This document shows, piece after piece, positions 27,091 to 35,484 of a stretch of DNA of 64,000 nt. The stretch spans positions 806,001 through 870,000 of the forward strand of contig NZ_PEBD01000010.1 in assembly GCF_002735905.1 (NCBI RefSeq), read 5' to 3'. The notes under the pieces were generated by a model. It did not search any database. It was given only the letters and a program-made list of their open reading frames with translations, and was not told the DNA's origin. Source of the DNA: Williamsia muralis (GTDB lineage Bacteria > Actinomycetota > Actinomycetes > Mycobacteriales > Mycobacteriaceae). Numbering within the stretch: the stretch's first letter is position 1; every line of letters begins with the position of its first letter. A program made the translations under genes and the position numbers.

Positions 27091-28293
27091 ATGAGCGCCG
27101 CGATCGTGATTGTCGGAGCCGGGCTCGGGGGAGCCCGACTGGTCGAAGATCTCCGTAATGAGGGATACGACGGGGACCTCGTACTGATCGGCCAGGAAGA
27201 GCACCCGCCCTACGACCGTCCGCCGCTGTCCAAGTCGGTGCTCATCGGCGATCAGGACCGGGTCGACCTCAAGCCGGCTGAGTTCTACGACGACAAGAAG
27301 GTGGACCTGCGCACCGGAACCCGGGTCATCGCAGTCGATCCCGCGTCGCACACGGTCACCACCGAACCGGTCGGCGGCGGCGCGGCCGAGACCCTCTCGT
27401 ACGGCACGCTCGTGCTGGCTACCGGTTTGAACCCGCGCACCCTGCCGTTCGCCCGCGGGAAGGCGGGCGTGCACGTGCTGCGCACGGTCGACGACGCGCT
27501 GGCACTGCGTTCGGAAATCGACGGCGCGCGCACAGCAGTGGTGGTCGGTGCCGGCTTCATCGGCTGCGAGGTCGCCGCCAGTCTGCACACCCGAGGTCTC
27601 GACGTCACCGTGGTGGAACCGGCCCTCGCGCCCCTCGCGGTTGCGCTGGGTGAGCAGGTGGGCGCGATGGTCGGCAGGATCCACGCCGAACGCGGTGTGG
27701 AGATCAAGACCGGGATCGGCGTCTCCGACATCGTCGGCGATGACAAGGTCAGCGCCGTCACTCTCGCCGACGGCACCGAATTACCCGCCGACATCGTCGT
27801 TCTCGGCATCGGTTCGACGCCGGTGATCGACTACCTCGAAGGTTCGGGTATCGCGTTCGCCGACGGCGGGGACGGCGGTGGTATCGCGTGTGACGAGACC
27901 GGACGAACCTGTGCTCCCGACGTGTACGCCATCGGCGATGTTGCCAATTGGCGTGACGCACAGGGCAAACCGTCGCGGGTCGAGCACTGGAACAATGTCA
28001 TCGAGCAGGCGGCAAAGGTGGCGTACACGATCCTCGGCACCGAGGCCGATAACCCGCGGCCGTTTGTGCCCTACTTCTGGAGCGACCAGTTCGACATCAA
28101 GGTCCAGGCACTTGGCCACCCCTCACCGGGCGACGACGTGCACGTGATCTCCGACGACGGAACCAAGTTCGTGGTCTATTACAGCCGTGACGGGCTGCTC
28201 ACCGCCGTGGTCGGGGCAGGCAAGGCCGGAGCGGTGATGAAGATGCGTAACAAGCTGCTCGCCCACGCGCCGATCTCCGACGTCCTGGGGTGA
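27091..28293 (+). CDS. NAD(P)H-ferredoxin (rubredoxin-type) reductase
   Basis: A 400-residue flavoprotein of the BphA4/CamA type from ATG 27091 (GAGGTGG upstream; an ATG 11 codons earlier is possible). The N-terminal FAD fingerprint is IVIVGAGLGGARLVEDL, the NAD(P) fingerprint VVVGAGFIGCEVAASL, and the C-terminal FAD motif DVYAIGDVANW. It passes electrons from NAD(P)H to a ferredoxin or rubredoxin that serves oxygenases. It probably corresponds to M. tuberculosis Rv0688, which lies between tuf and mftR. It could serve the P450s in this window. Confidence 0.92.
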   Translation: MSAAIVIVGAGLGGARLVEDLRNEGYDGDLVLIGQEEHPPYDRPPLSKSVLIGDQDRVDLKPAEFYDDKKVDLRTGTRVIAVDPASHTVTTEPVGGGAAETLSYGTLVLATGLNPRTLPFARGKAGVHVLRTVDDALALRSEIDGARTAVVVGAGFIGCEVAASLHTRGLDVTVVEPALAPLAVALGEQVGAMVGRIHAERGVEIKTGIGVSDIVGDDKVSAVTLADGTELPADIVVLGIGSTPVIDYLEGSGIAFADGGDGGGIACDETGRTCAPDVYAIGDVANWRDAQGKPSRVEHWNNVIEQAAKVAYTILGTEADNPRPFVPYFWSDQFDIKVQALGHPSPGDDVHVISDDGTKFVVYYSRDGLLTAVVGAGKAGAVMKMRNKLLAHAPISDVLG

Positions 28294-29070
28294 GTGGACT
28301 CTGAGCTGATGGACACCGCCGGCACTGCCGAAACCCTTTCGGCCGCAGCGGTGATGGCTGCCATCGATGAGGCGGGGGATCCGGATCGGGCCGCGAGTTC
28401 GGCGAGGTTCTTCCGGACGGGACCGGGTGATTACGGCGAGGGCGACCGCTTTGCCGGCGTTCCCGTCCCGCAGCAACGCAAGATCGCCAAGAGGTTCCGT
28501 GGCCTCGACCGCAGTCAGGTGAATGTTCTGCTGGACAGCGTCATTCACGAACACAGGCTCACCGGGTTGTTCCTCCTGCGCTCGGGTTTCGAGAAAGCAC
28601 AGAGCGACCAGGACCGCCGCGCTTGGGTTGACCTCTATCTGTCCGCCGTGGGCCGGGGTCGGGTGAACAACTGGGATCTTGTCGACTCATCTGCGGAATA
28701 CATCCTGGGACAGTGGCTTCTGCGCTGCGACCGGGAGAGGGGCGAGCAGGACCACTCGCTGCTCGTCGGCCTCGCCGCCGACACCGACCTCTGGCGTAGG
28801 CGAGTGGCCGTGCTCGCCACCTTCGCATTCATCAGAGCCGGTGATGGCACAACGCTTCTCGCGTTGGCCCCCACGCTGCTCGATGACCGTCGCGACCTGA
28901 TCCAGAAAGCGGTCGGTTGGATGTTGCGAGAGACGGGAAAACGCGTCGACCGCCGTCTGCTGATCGACTTCCTCGACCAGCATGCCGCCGAGATGGGCCG
29001 CACCGCACTGAGTTACGCCACCGAACACCTCACCGCGCAGGAGCGTGCACAGTACCGATCACTGCGGTGA
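28294..29070 (+). CDS. DNA alkylation repair protein (AlkD-like HEAT-repeat glycosylase)
   Basis: A 258-residue helical repeat protein. AlkD removes positively charged alkylated bases such as 7-methylguanine and 3-methyladenine. The catalytic region is recognisable: NWDLVDSSAEYILG holds the Trp and Asp equivalent to W109 and D113 of B. cereus AlkD, and KAVGWMLRETGK holds the later Trp. GTG 28294 directly follows the reductase stop; ATG 28309 is an alternative. The protein is about 20 residues longer than AlkD at the N-terminus. Confidence 0.9.
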   Translation: MDSELMDTAGTAETLSAAAVMAAIDEAGDPDRAASSARFFRTGPGDYGEGDRFAGVPVPQQRKIAKRFRGLDRSQVNVLLDSVIHEHRLTGLFLLRSGFEKAQSDQDRRAWVDLYLSAVGRGRVNNWDLVDSSAEYILGQWLLRCDRERGEQDHSLLVGLAADTDLWRRRVAVLATFAFIRAGDGTTLLALAPTLLDDRRDLIQKAVGWMLRETGKRVDRRLLIDFLDQHAAEMGRTALSYATEHLTAQERAQYRSLR

Positions 29071-29089
29071 CGGATTCGGAAGGCGTGGG

Positions 29090-30139
29090 TCAGAACTCGA
29101 TCTTGAGGGTGTCGGACGTGGGCCGGGCCTGACATCCGAGGATGTACCCGTCTTCGATGTCCTCTTCGTCGAGAGCCCCGACATTCTCCATCGCCACGGT
29201 GCCCTCGGTGACCGTGCACGCGCACGACCCGCATTCGCCTTCACGGCAGGAGTACGGAACGTCCAGTCCGGCCGACAACATGATGTCCACCAGTGTCCTG
29301 CTGCGGGGCCACGACAACTCGTGCACCTCGCCGTCGAGTTCGACCTCCACCGATGCGGCGTCGGCGATCTGTTCCTCGGTGAGTTCTTCGGGCTCGGAGT
29401 CTTCGAACGGGTCACCGGAGAGCGACGAGAACACCTCGGCATGCACCTGGTGGTGCGACATCCCGACCTCGGCAAGGGCCTTGTGCACCACGTCCATGAA
29501 CGGACCCGGGCCGCACATGTATGCGTTGTAGGCCTTCAATGGGCGCAAGAGTGTTGCCAGCTTCTGCATCGTCGGGAGGCCCTGGACCGTCTCCAGCCAA
29601 TGCACCACGGTGAGCCGTTCGGGGAACTGTTCTTGCAGCGCACGAAGTTCCGCGGCGAAGATAACGTCGTTCTCGCTGCGGTTGGCGTAACAGAGGTAGA
29701 CGCGCCCGGTGCCCTTGAGCAGGGCGGACTTGAGGATCGACATCACGGGCGTGATCCCGCTGCCCGCGGCGAGGAGAAGGATCGGCGCGCCGAGATCGGC
29801 CGGCGTGAACACACCTGAGGGCGGCAGCACCTCGATCTGGTCTCCGGCGGACACGTTGTCGCAGACCCAGTTCGACCCGTAGCCATCTGCGGTGCGCTTG
29901 ACGGTCACCTTGGGCTTCTCCGAAGCGAACGGGCTCGAGGCGAGCGAGTAGCAGCGAGCCACCGATCCCGTCTGATCACTCGGTATGCGCAACGTGAGGA
30001 ACTGACCCGGCTTGTAGCGGAAGCGTTCGGCCGACTCTTCCGGGACGTCGAAGACCAGGGACTTGGCGTCGCCGGTCTCGTCGATCACCTCGGCCACGGT
30101 CAGCACAATGCTGCGGGTGCTGTGCGGGGACACGGTCAC
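29090..30139 (-). CDS. kshB: 3-Ketosteroid 9-alpha-hydroxylase reductase component (KshB/HmpA type)
   Basis: A 349-residue reductase: FAD domain (RCYSLASSP, PPSGVFTP), NAD domain (AAGSGITPVMS, MCGPGPFM) and a C-terminal plant-type [2Fe-2S] domain with CREGECGSCAC and a distal cysteine in GCQARP. Order and length match KshB (Rv3571/HmpA), which feeds electrons to the Rieske oxygenase KshA in sterol ring opening. GTG 30139 is preceded by GAGGAGG. A KstR-like site at 30187-30200 supports a steroid role. KshB also serves other oxygenases, so the partner is not certain; kshA is not in the window. Confidence 0.88.
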   Translation of the reverse strand: MTVSPHSTRSIVLTVAEVIDETGDAKSLVFDVPEESAERFRYKPGQFLTLRIPSDQTGSVARCYSLASSPFASEKPKVTVKRTADGYGSNWVCDNVSAGDQIEVLPPSGVFTPADLGAPILLLAAGSGITPVMSILKSALLKGTGRVYLCYANRSENDVIFAAELRALQEQFPERLTVVHWLETVQGLPTMQKLATLLRPLKAYNAYMCGPGPFMDVVHKALAEVGMSHHQVHAEVFSSLSGDPFEDSEPEELTEEQIADAASVEVELDGEVHELSWPRSRTLVDIMLSAGLDVPYSCREGECGSCACTVTEGTVAMENVGALDEEDIEDGYILGCQARPTSDTLKIEF

Positions 30140-30186
30140 CGGCCTACCTCCTCGCCTGACGGCATAGCGGACGCCACGGACAAAAC

Positions 30187-30200
30187 TGGAACACGTTCTA
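30187..30200. promoter_or_regulatory. KstR-like operator upstream of kshB
   Basis: TGGAACACGTTCTA matches the KstR consensus TNNAACNNGTTNNA exactly. KstR is the TetR-type repressor of sterol catabolism in mycobacteria and rhodococci. The site lies 48 bases before the kshB start and overlaps the stop codon of the divergent-side mftR gene. Confidence 0.65.
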
Positions 30201-30815
30201 GTCGAGATTACCAGTGCGTCCGAGTGGCCCCAACTCGCTCGTGAGGCCCACGCTCAGGATATGGCTACCGCGCGTGAGCAGGTCGCCCAGATCGGAGTCG
30301 GGCCGGTCCAGCCACTGCTGGTACGCGGCGAGCGCCACGGCGAGAAGCATCCAGGCGACCGTCTGGGGGCCGTGATCGGAGGCGTCTGTGCCGGTGCGCA
30401 TCGCGACGAACTCGGCGACCACATCGCGCCATCCGGTGTACATCAGCATCGAATGCGCCTGCAGGGCCGGAACGCTCAGCAGCAGGTGCATCCGCCGACG
30501 GTGATGTTCGAGGTGCTCGTCCGGGACCTCGTTGAAGGCGAGCAGTGCGGTTCGCAGCGCGTCGGCGACGGGCATGTCGGCGGGGAGGTCGGCGAGCAGC
30601 CTGCGCATGTCCTGCAGGTGCTCGTCGAAGTCACCCCACGCGATCGCGTTCTTGGAGGGGTAATAGCGAAACAGGGTTCGCCGGGCGATCCCGGCAGCGG
30701 CGGCGACGTCGTCGACACTGGTCTCGTCGAAGCCGACCTCGGTGAACAGGTCGATCGCGGCATCGGTGATCTTTGCCTTGGTGGTGCTCGGCCGCCGTCC
30801 GATCTGAGCGGTCAC
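30198..30815 (-). CDS. mftR: Mycofactocin system TetR regulator
   Basis: A 205-residue TetR protein from GTG 30815. The helix-turn-helix FDETSVDDVAAAAGIARRTL and then FRYYPSKN, and the position just before the mft genes, identify MftR. In mycobacteria MftR represses the mft locus and responds to long-chain acyl-CoAs. Here it is read away from an acyl-CoA dehydrogenase that stands between it and mftA, which fits acyl-CoA sensing. Upstream lie an inverted repeat and a 20-bp-spaced direct repeat that are candidate operators. Confidence 0.88.
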   Translation of the reverse strand: MTAQIGRRPSTTKAKITDAAIDLFTEVGFDETSVDDVAAAAGIARRTLFRYYPSKNAIAWGDFDEHLQDMRRLLADLPADMPVADALRTALLAFNEVPDEHLEHHRRRMHLLLSVPALQAHSMLMYTGWRDVVAEFVAMRTGTDASDHGPQTVAWMLLAVALAAYQQWLDRPDSDLGDLLTRGSHILSVGLTSELGPLGRTGNLD

Positions 30816-30874
30816 GCCGATCGCCGTCCACTGGGCACGGCTTCACCTCCGGTGCGTCTCGCTGTCGCCGGCGT

Positions 30875-30900
30875 GCGACATCGCCCATGGTAGATGTCGC
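30875..30900. promoter_or_regulatory. Inverted repeat in the mftR upstream region (candidate MftR operator)
   Basis: Perfect arms GCGACATC (30875-30882) and GATGTCGC (30893-30900) flank a ten-base spacer, 60-85 bases upstream of the mftR start. The geometry suits a dimeric TetR repressor. Autoregulation by MftR is the simplest guess. Confidence 0.45.
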
Positions 30901-30914
30901 GCAGCGGCCTGTTC

Positions 30915-30950
30915 CTGTTGCCTCAAAGGCTGGCCTATTGCCTCAAAAGG
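30915..30950. repeat. Direct repeat of TTGCCTCAAA spaced 20 bp
   Basis: CTGTTGCCTCAAAGG (from 30915) and CTATTGCCTCAAAAGG (from 30935) are repeated in the same orientation, two helical turns apart. The pair lies between mftR and the acyl-CoA dehydrogenase. Such spacing is typical of sites for two activator or repressor molecules on one DNA face. The protein is unknown. Confidence 0.5.
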
Positions 30951-31102
30951 ATCTGCCCCCCGGTGCTGATCAACTACGATTGCCCCACTTGCCGGGGCAT
31001 GAAGTGAACGAGCGTTCCCTTACCTCGACGGCGTGGTCGCGGCACATCGATGCCGCTCTGAATGACAGTGGTCAGACGTGAATGGCGTTGAGAGGGAACA
31101 CG

Positions 31103-32245
31103 ATGCGTAGAACTGTATTCGAGACAGAGCACGATCAGCTGAGGGAAACAACCCGCCAGTTCATTGAACGGGAGATCGCACCTCATGCCGCACAGTGGGA
31201 ACGCGAAGGCCAGGTCGACCGGTCGGCTTATCTCGCCGCCGGCAAATACGGGCTGATCGGTTTCAACCTGCCGGAGGAGTTCGGTGGTGGTGGGATGGAG
31301 GATTTCCGTTTCAACGCCGTGATCGTCGAAGAGCTGGCGAAGTTCGGGTCCGCGACGCCCGCACTGAGCCTGCAGAACGATGTGGTCGGGCCCTACATGG
31401 CCAAACTGACCAACGACGAACAGAAGCAACGCTGGCTTCCGGGTTTTGCCTCCGGCGAGCTGATCGGCGCCATCGCGATGAGCGAGCCCGGCGCAGGCAG
31501 CGACCTCGCGGGCATCAAGACGTCCGCAGTGCTCGACGGCGACCACTGGGTGCTGAACGGCTCCAAGACGTTCATTTCCGCAGGCATCAACTCCGACCTG
31601 GTCATCGTGGTCACGAGGACAGATCCGAACGGCGGGCACAAGGGCTTCACCCTGCTGGTCGTCGAACGCGGGATGGCGGGGTTCGAACGCGGCCGGAAGC
31701 TGGACAAGATGGGCCAGCACGCCCAGGACACCGCCGAACTGCACTTCACCGACGTCCGGGTGCCGGTCGAGAATGTTCTGGGTGAGGTGAACAAGGGTTT
31801 CTACCACCTGATGCACAACCTGCCCTCCGAACGGTTGTCGATAGCCATCGGTGCCATCGCCGGTGCGCGCCAGGTCTTCACCGACACGCTGCAATACACC
31901 AAGGACCGCAAAGCCTTCGGGCAGCCGATCGGAACGTTCCAGCACAACCGGTTCGTCCTTGCGGAGATGAGCACCGAGCTGGACATCGCAGAGCAGTACA
32001 TCGATCGGTGCCTGGCTGCAGTGGTCGCGGGAGAGCTGACGGCGGTGGACGCGGCGAAGGCCAAATGGTGGACCACAGAACTTGCCAAGCGAGTGATCGA
32101 CCACTGTGTCCAGCTGCACGGCGGATACGGCTACATGAACGAATATCCGGTTGCCAAGGCTTACGTCGACTCGCGGATCCAGACGATCTTCGGTGGCACC
32201 ACCGAGATCATGAAGGACATCATCGGCCGCGACATGGGGCTCTAG
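31103..32245 (+). CDS. Acyl-CoA dehydrogenase
   Basis: A 380-residue FAD-dependent acyl-CoA dehydrogenase from ATG 31103 (AGAGGGA upstream; an ATG seven codons earlier is less likely). The signature IAMSEPGAGSDLAGIKTSA and the C-terminal HGGYGYMNEYPVAKAY are clear. The position where MCAD-type enzymes have the catalytic Glu (YEGT) reads FGGT; the base is instead the Glu in LPSERL, as in isovaleryl-CoA and long-chain enzymes. It lies between mftR and mftA, where many mycobacteria have no gene, which ties mycofactocin expression to acyl-CoA oxidation. Confidence 0.92.
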   Translation: MRRTVFETEHDQLRETTRQFIEREIAPHAAQWEREGQVDRSAYLAAGKYGLIGFNLPEEFGGGGMEDFRFNAVIVEELAKFGSATPALSLQNDVVGPYMAKLTNDEQKQRWLPGFASGELIGAIAMSEPGAGSDLAGIKTSAVLDGDHWVLNGSKTFISAGINSDLVIVVTRTDPNGGHKGFTLLVVERGMAGFERGRKLDKMGQHAQDTAELHFTDVRVPVENVLGEVNKGFYHLMHNLPSERLSIAIGAIAGARQVFTDTLQYTKDRKAFGQPIGTFQHNRFVLAEMSTELDIAEQYIDRCLAAVVAGELTAVDAAKAKWWTTELAKRVIDHCVQLHGGYGYMNEYPVAKAYVDSRIQTIFGGTTEIMKDIIGRDMGL

Positions 32246-32363
32246 TACCTGTCCTTTTGGACGGTTTTCGCAGATTTCCCGCATTGATTCGGGTCAACCC
32301 CTGGCGTTTGTGCACTGAGTGCCATTATGGTGATCGTCACACCCACTACAGGAGGTAATCCCC

Positions 32364-32471
32364 ATGACAGCTCAGAATCCTTCGCAGGCGGACGCCACCA
32401 CCGAGACCGAACTGGTCACCGAATCCCTGGTCGAAGAGGTGTCGATCGACGGCATGTGCGGCGTGTACTGA
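32364..32471 (+). CDS. mftA: Mycofactocin precursor peptide
   Basis: A 35-residue peptide from ATG 32364 with a strong AGGAGG seven to eight bases upstream. It ends IDGMCGVY, the conserved C-terminus of MftA. The terminal Val-Tyr is decarboxylated and cross-linked by MftC, cleaved by MftE and oxidised by MftD to give the redox-active core of mycofactocin. The leader is acidic ([14 protein letters not shown]), for binding by MftB. mftB starts two bases after the stop. Confidence 0.97.
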   Translation: MTAQNPSQADATTETELVTESLVEEVSIDGMCGVY

Positions 32472-32472
32472 C

Positions 32473-32787
32473 GTGACTGTCACCGACTCTGGCACCGTCA
32501 GCGTCACGGGTCGAGCAACCGCGTTCGACTCCGATCGCGCGTGGGTGCTGAACTCGTCGGTCGCACTGCGCCCCGAGCCTTTCGGGGCGCTGTTGTACCA
32601 CTTCGGCACTCGTAAGCTGTCGTTCCTCAAGAACCTGACGGTGGTCGAGGTCGTGCAGTCGCTCGGTGATCACGCGAGTGCTGACGACGCGCTGGCCGCT
32701 GCCGGCATCGGCGATGCCGACCGGCACCTGTATGTCAGTGCTCTTTCTGCACTGGCTGTTTCGGGAATGATCGTCCCCAACTCCTAA
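32473..32787 (+). CDS. mftB: Mycofactocin RiPP recognition chaperone
   Basis: A 104-residue protein of the PqqD-like RRE type from GTG 32473. It begins the recognised region with WVLNSSVALRPEPFGALLYH and contains the typical winged-helix core. MftB binds the MftA leader and presents the core to MftC. Length and position between mftA and mftC are standard. Confidence 0.95.
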   Translation: MTVTDSGTVSVTGRATAFDSDRAWVLNSSVALRPEPFGALLYHFGTRKLSFLKNLTVVEVVQSLGDHASADDALAAAGIGDADRHLYVSALSALAVSGMIVPNS

Positions 32788-32872
32788 GTCCGGCATGACC
32801 GCACGCGTCGCAGCCCGGCGCGTGCGGTCCGGCAAATCCCTGCCCCGGTAAGTGTTCTGTGAGGAACCCCCC

Positions 32873-34102
32873 ATGACTTCTGTTCTCGATCGCCCCTCGG
32901 CGTCGCGTCAGCCCGTCGGCCGCCTGGTCGACCAGTTCGAAAAAGGTCTCGATGCACCGATCTGCCTGACGTGGGAGCTGACCTACGCGTGCAACCTGTC
33001 GTGTGTGCATTGCCTGTCCTCCTCGGGTAAGCGTGACCCACGTGAACTCGACACCGCGCAATGCAAGGCCATCATCGATGAGCTGCAGCGCATGCAGGTG
33101 TTCTACGTCAACATCGGTGGCGGCGAGCCGACGGTGCGGCCCGACTTCTGGGAATTGGTCGACTACGCCACCGATCATCAAGTGGGAGTGAAGTTCTCCA
33201 CCAACGGCCTCAAGATCGACAAGAAGGTCGCCCAGCGTCTCGCGGCCAGCGACTACGTCGACGTGCAGATCTCACTCGACGGCGCGACCGCCGAGGTGAA
33301 CGACGCAGTGCGCGGCCCGGGGTCGTATGCGATGGCGATCAAGGCGCTCGAGAACCTGCACGAGGCGGGGTTCGCCGACGCCAAGATCAGCGTGGTGGTG
33401 ACACGGCAGAACGTCACCCAGCTCGATGAGTTCAAGGCGCTCGCGGACCGTTACGGCGCAACCCTGCGTATCACCAGGATGCGGCCGTCCGGTCGAGGTG
33501 CCGACGTCTGGGACGACCTGCACCCGCTACCTGAACAGCAGCGCGATCTGTACAACTGGCTCGTCGCACACGGCGAAGGGGTGCTGACCGGCGACTCGTT
33601 CTTCCATCTGTCCGCGTTCGCCGAGTCCGGCCAGGGTGCGCTGCCCGGCCTGAACCTCTGTGGCGCCGGCCGCGTGGTGTGCCTGATCGATCCCGTCGGT
33701 GACGTGTACGCCTGCCCGTTCGCCATCCACGAGAACTTCCTCGCCGGAAACATCCTGTCCGACGGCGGGTTCAAGACGATCTGGCAGCAGTCAGACCTGT
33801 TCCTCGAACTCCGCGAACCCCAGAATGCGGGCGCCTGCACCAAATGCCAGCATTTCGACGCGTGCCGCGGAGGATGCATGGCCGCCAAGTTCTTCACCGG
33901 TCTGCCGCTGGCCGGACCCGACCCCGAATGTGTTCAGGGTTATGGCGAAGAACTGCTGGCCGGCGATCGCAGCGTGCCCTCGGCCAACAAGGACCACTCG
34001 CGCGGTGTGCCGCTGACCCTGATGACACGTCCGCCTTCGCGTGACTGCGACGAGAACCCGCTGGCCGGTTTCACTCCGGCGGCCGCGTCGGCCTGCCACT
34101 GA
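32873..34102 (+). CDS. mftC: Mycofactocin radical SAM maturase
   Basis: A 409-residue radical SAM enzyme from ATG 32873, GAGGA upstream. The SAM-cluster motif is CNLSCVHC (Cys40, 44 and 47). A SPASM domain with auxiliary cluster cysteines follows near the C-terminus (CPF, CTKCQHFDACRGGC). MftC oxidatively decarboxylates the terminal tyrosine of MftA and forms the carbon-carbon bond to the valine. Two longer in-frame residues upstream of the ATG are not conserved, so this start is preferred. Confidence 0.96.
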   Translation: MTSVLDRPSASRQPVGRLVDQFEKGLDAPICLTWELTYACNLSCVHCLSSSGKRDPRELDTAQCKAIIDELQRMQVFYVNIGGGEPTVRPDFWELVDYATDHQVGVKFSTNGLKIDKKVAQRLAASDYVDVQISLDGATAEVNDAVRGPGSYAMAIKALENLHEAGFADAKISVVVTRQNVTQLDEFKALADRYGATLRITRMRPSGRGADVWDDLHPLPEQQRDLYNWLVAHGEGVLTGDSFFHLSAFAESGQGALPGLNLCGAGRVVCLIDPVGDVYACPFAIHENFLAGNILSDGGFKTIWQQSDLFLELREPQNAGACTKCQHFDACRGGCMAAKFFTGLPLAGPDPECVQGYGEELLAGDRSVPSANKDHSRGVPLTLMTRPPSRDCDENPLAGFTPAAASACH

Positions 34103-34199
34103 ACGGCGCGGCTTCACCCGGAGTTGCCTTCGATACCGAAGGTGGACTCCCACACCACAACCCGGCAACGACGCCGGTGAGAAAAGGAATCAACACCCC

Positions 34200-35387
34200 A
34201 TGGTCAATCCCTGGTTCGAGAGTGTCGCCGAAGCCCAGCGGCGAGCGAAGAAGCGACTTCCCAAGTCGGTGTATTCGTCACTGATCGCCGGAAGCGAGAA
34301 GGGCATCACGGTCAACGACAACGTGGATGCGTTTGCCGAACTCGGGTTCGCGCCCCACGTCGTCGGCGCGCACGCCGAGCGGGAACTGTCGACAACCGTG
34401 ATGGGTCAAGACATCTCGATGCCGGTGATGATTTCGCCGACCGGTGTCCAGGCGGTCGACAAAGAAGGTGAGGTCGCCGTGGCGCGGGCCGCCGCCGCCC
34501 GCGGTACCGCCATGGGTCTGTCGAGTTTCGCCTCCAAGCCGATCGAGGAGGTCACCGCAGTCAACGACAAGATCTTCTTCCAGGCCTACTGGCTCAACTC
34601 TCGCGAGGACATCCTCAAGCGCGCCGAACGGGCCCGCGAGGCCGGCGCCAAAGGTCTCATCGTCACCACGGACTGGTCGTTCTCGATGGGCCGTGACTGG
34701 GGCAGCCCCGAGATCCCGGAGAAGGTCGACCTCAAGGCCCTGCTGAAACTGGCCCCCGAGATCGCGATGCGACCGCGTTATGCCTGGGACTGGTTCAACA
34801 AGGGCAAGCCCATCATCCCCGACCTCACCGCGCCGAACGTGGTGGACAAGGCTCAGCAGGCACCGACCTTCTTCGGCGCATACGGGCAGTGGATGCAGAC
34901 GGCGCCGCCGCGGTGGGAAGACCTGCAATGGCTGCGCGAGGAGTGGGGCGGGCCGTTCATGGTCAAGGGCATCACCCGCATCGACGACGCCAAACGCGCC
35001 GTGGACATCGGGGCCACCGCCATCTCGGTCTCCAATCACGGTGGCAACAATCTCGACGGCACCCCGGCGACCATCCGCATGCTCGGGCCGATCGCCGACG
35101 CCGTCGGCAAGGACATCGAAGTTCTCCTCGACGGCGGGGTCCGGCGTGGCAGCGACGTCGTCAAGGCGCTCGCCCTCGGTGCCGATGCGGTGATGATCGG
35201 TCGCGCTTACCTCTGGGGCCTGGCTGCCAACGGCCAGACCGGTGTCGAGAACGTCCTCGACATCATGCGCGGCGGAATCGACTCGGCCCTGATGGGACTG
35301 GGCCGCCGCAGCATTCACGACCTCACCCGCGACGACATCATCATCCCCGAGGGCTTCGAGAAGCGATTCGGCGAAACCACCTCGTAG
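34200..35387 (+). CDS. mftD: Pre-mycofactocin synthase (FMN-dependent alpha-hydroxyacid oxidase family)
   Basis: A 395-residue FMN enzyme from ATG 34200 with AAAAGGAA upstream. Family motifs include SNHGGNNLDG with its catalytic His-Gly pair, LLDGGVRRGSDVVKALALGA for phosphate binding and the strand FFQAYWLNSRED. MftD oxidatively deaminates AHDP to pre-mycofactocin, the first redox-active form. The 97-base gap after mftC carries no visible terminator. An inverted repeat lies just downstream, before the SDR gene. Confidence 0.95.
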   Translation: MVNPWFESVAEAQRRAKKRLPKSVYSSLIAGSEKGITVNDNVDAFAELGFAPHVVGAHAERELSTTVMGQDISMPVMISPTGVQAVDKEGEVAVARAAAARGTAMGLSSFASKPIEEVTAVNDKIFFQAYWLNSREDILKRAERAREAGAKGLIVTTDWSFSMGRDWGSPEIPEKVDLKALLKLAPEIAMRPRYAWDWFNKGKPIIPDLTAPNVVDKAQQAPTFFGAYGQWMQTAPPRWEDLQWLREEWGGPFMVKGITRIDDAKRAVDIGATAISVSNHGGNNLDGTPATIRMLGPIADAVGKDIEVLLDGGVRRGSDVVKALALGADAVMIGRAYLWGLAANGQTGVENVLDIMRGGIDSALMGLGRRSIHDLTRDDIIIPEGFEKRFGETTS

Positions 35388-35418
35388 AGCCCCGGCGCCT
35401 CCGGCAGGTCGATTCGAC

Positions 35419-35447
35419 TAGAACACGTTACAGTTTGTTGTAACGTG
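35419..35447. promoter_or_regulatory. KstR-like site and perfect inverted repeat upstream of the SDR gene
   Basis: TAGAACACGTTACA (35419-35432) fits the KstR consensus TNNAACNNGTTNNA. Overlapping it, CACGTTACA (35424-35432) and TGTAACGTG (35439-35447) form a perfect dyad with a six-base spacer. One or two repressors may bind here to control the SDR gene separately from mftABCD. Confidence 0.6.
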
Positions 35448-35484
35448 GCGTGGTACTCAACCCACGTTCAGATCGACGGAGGCA

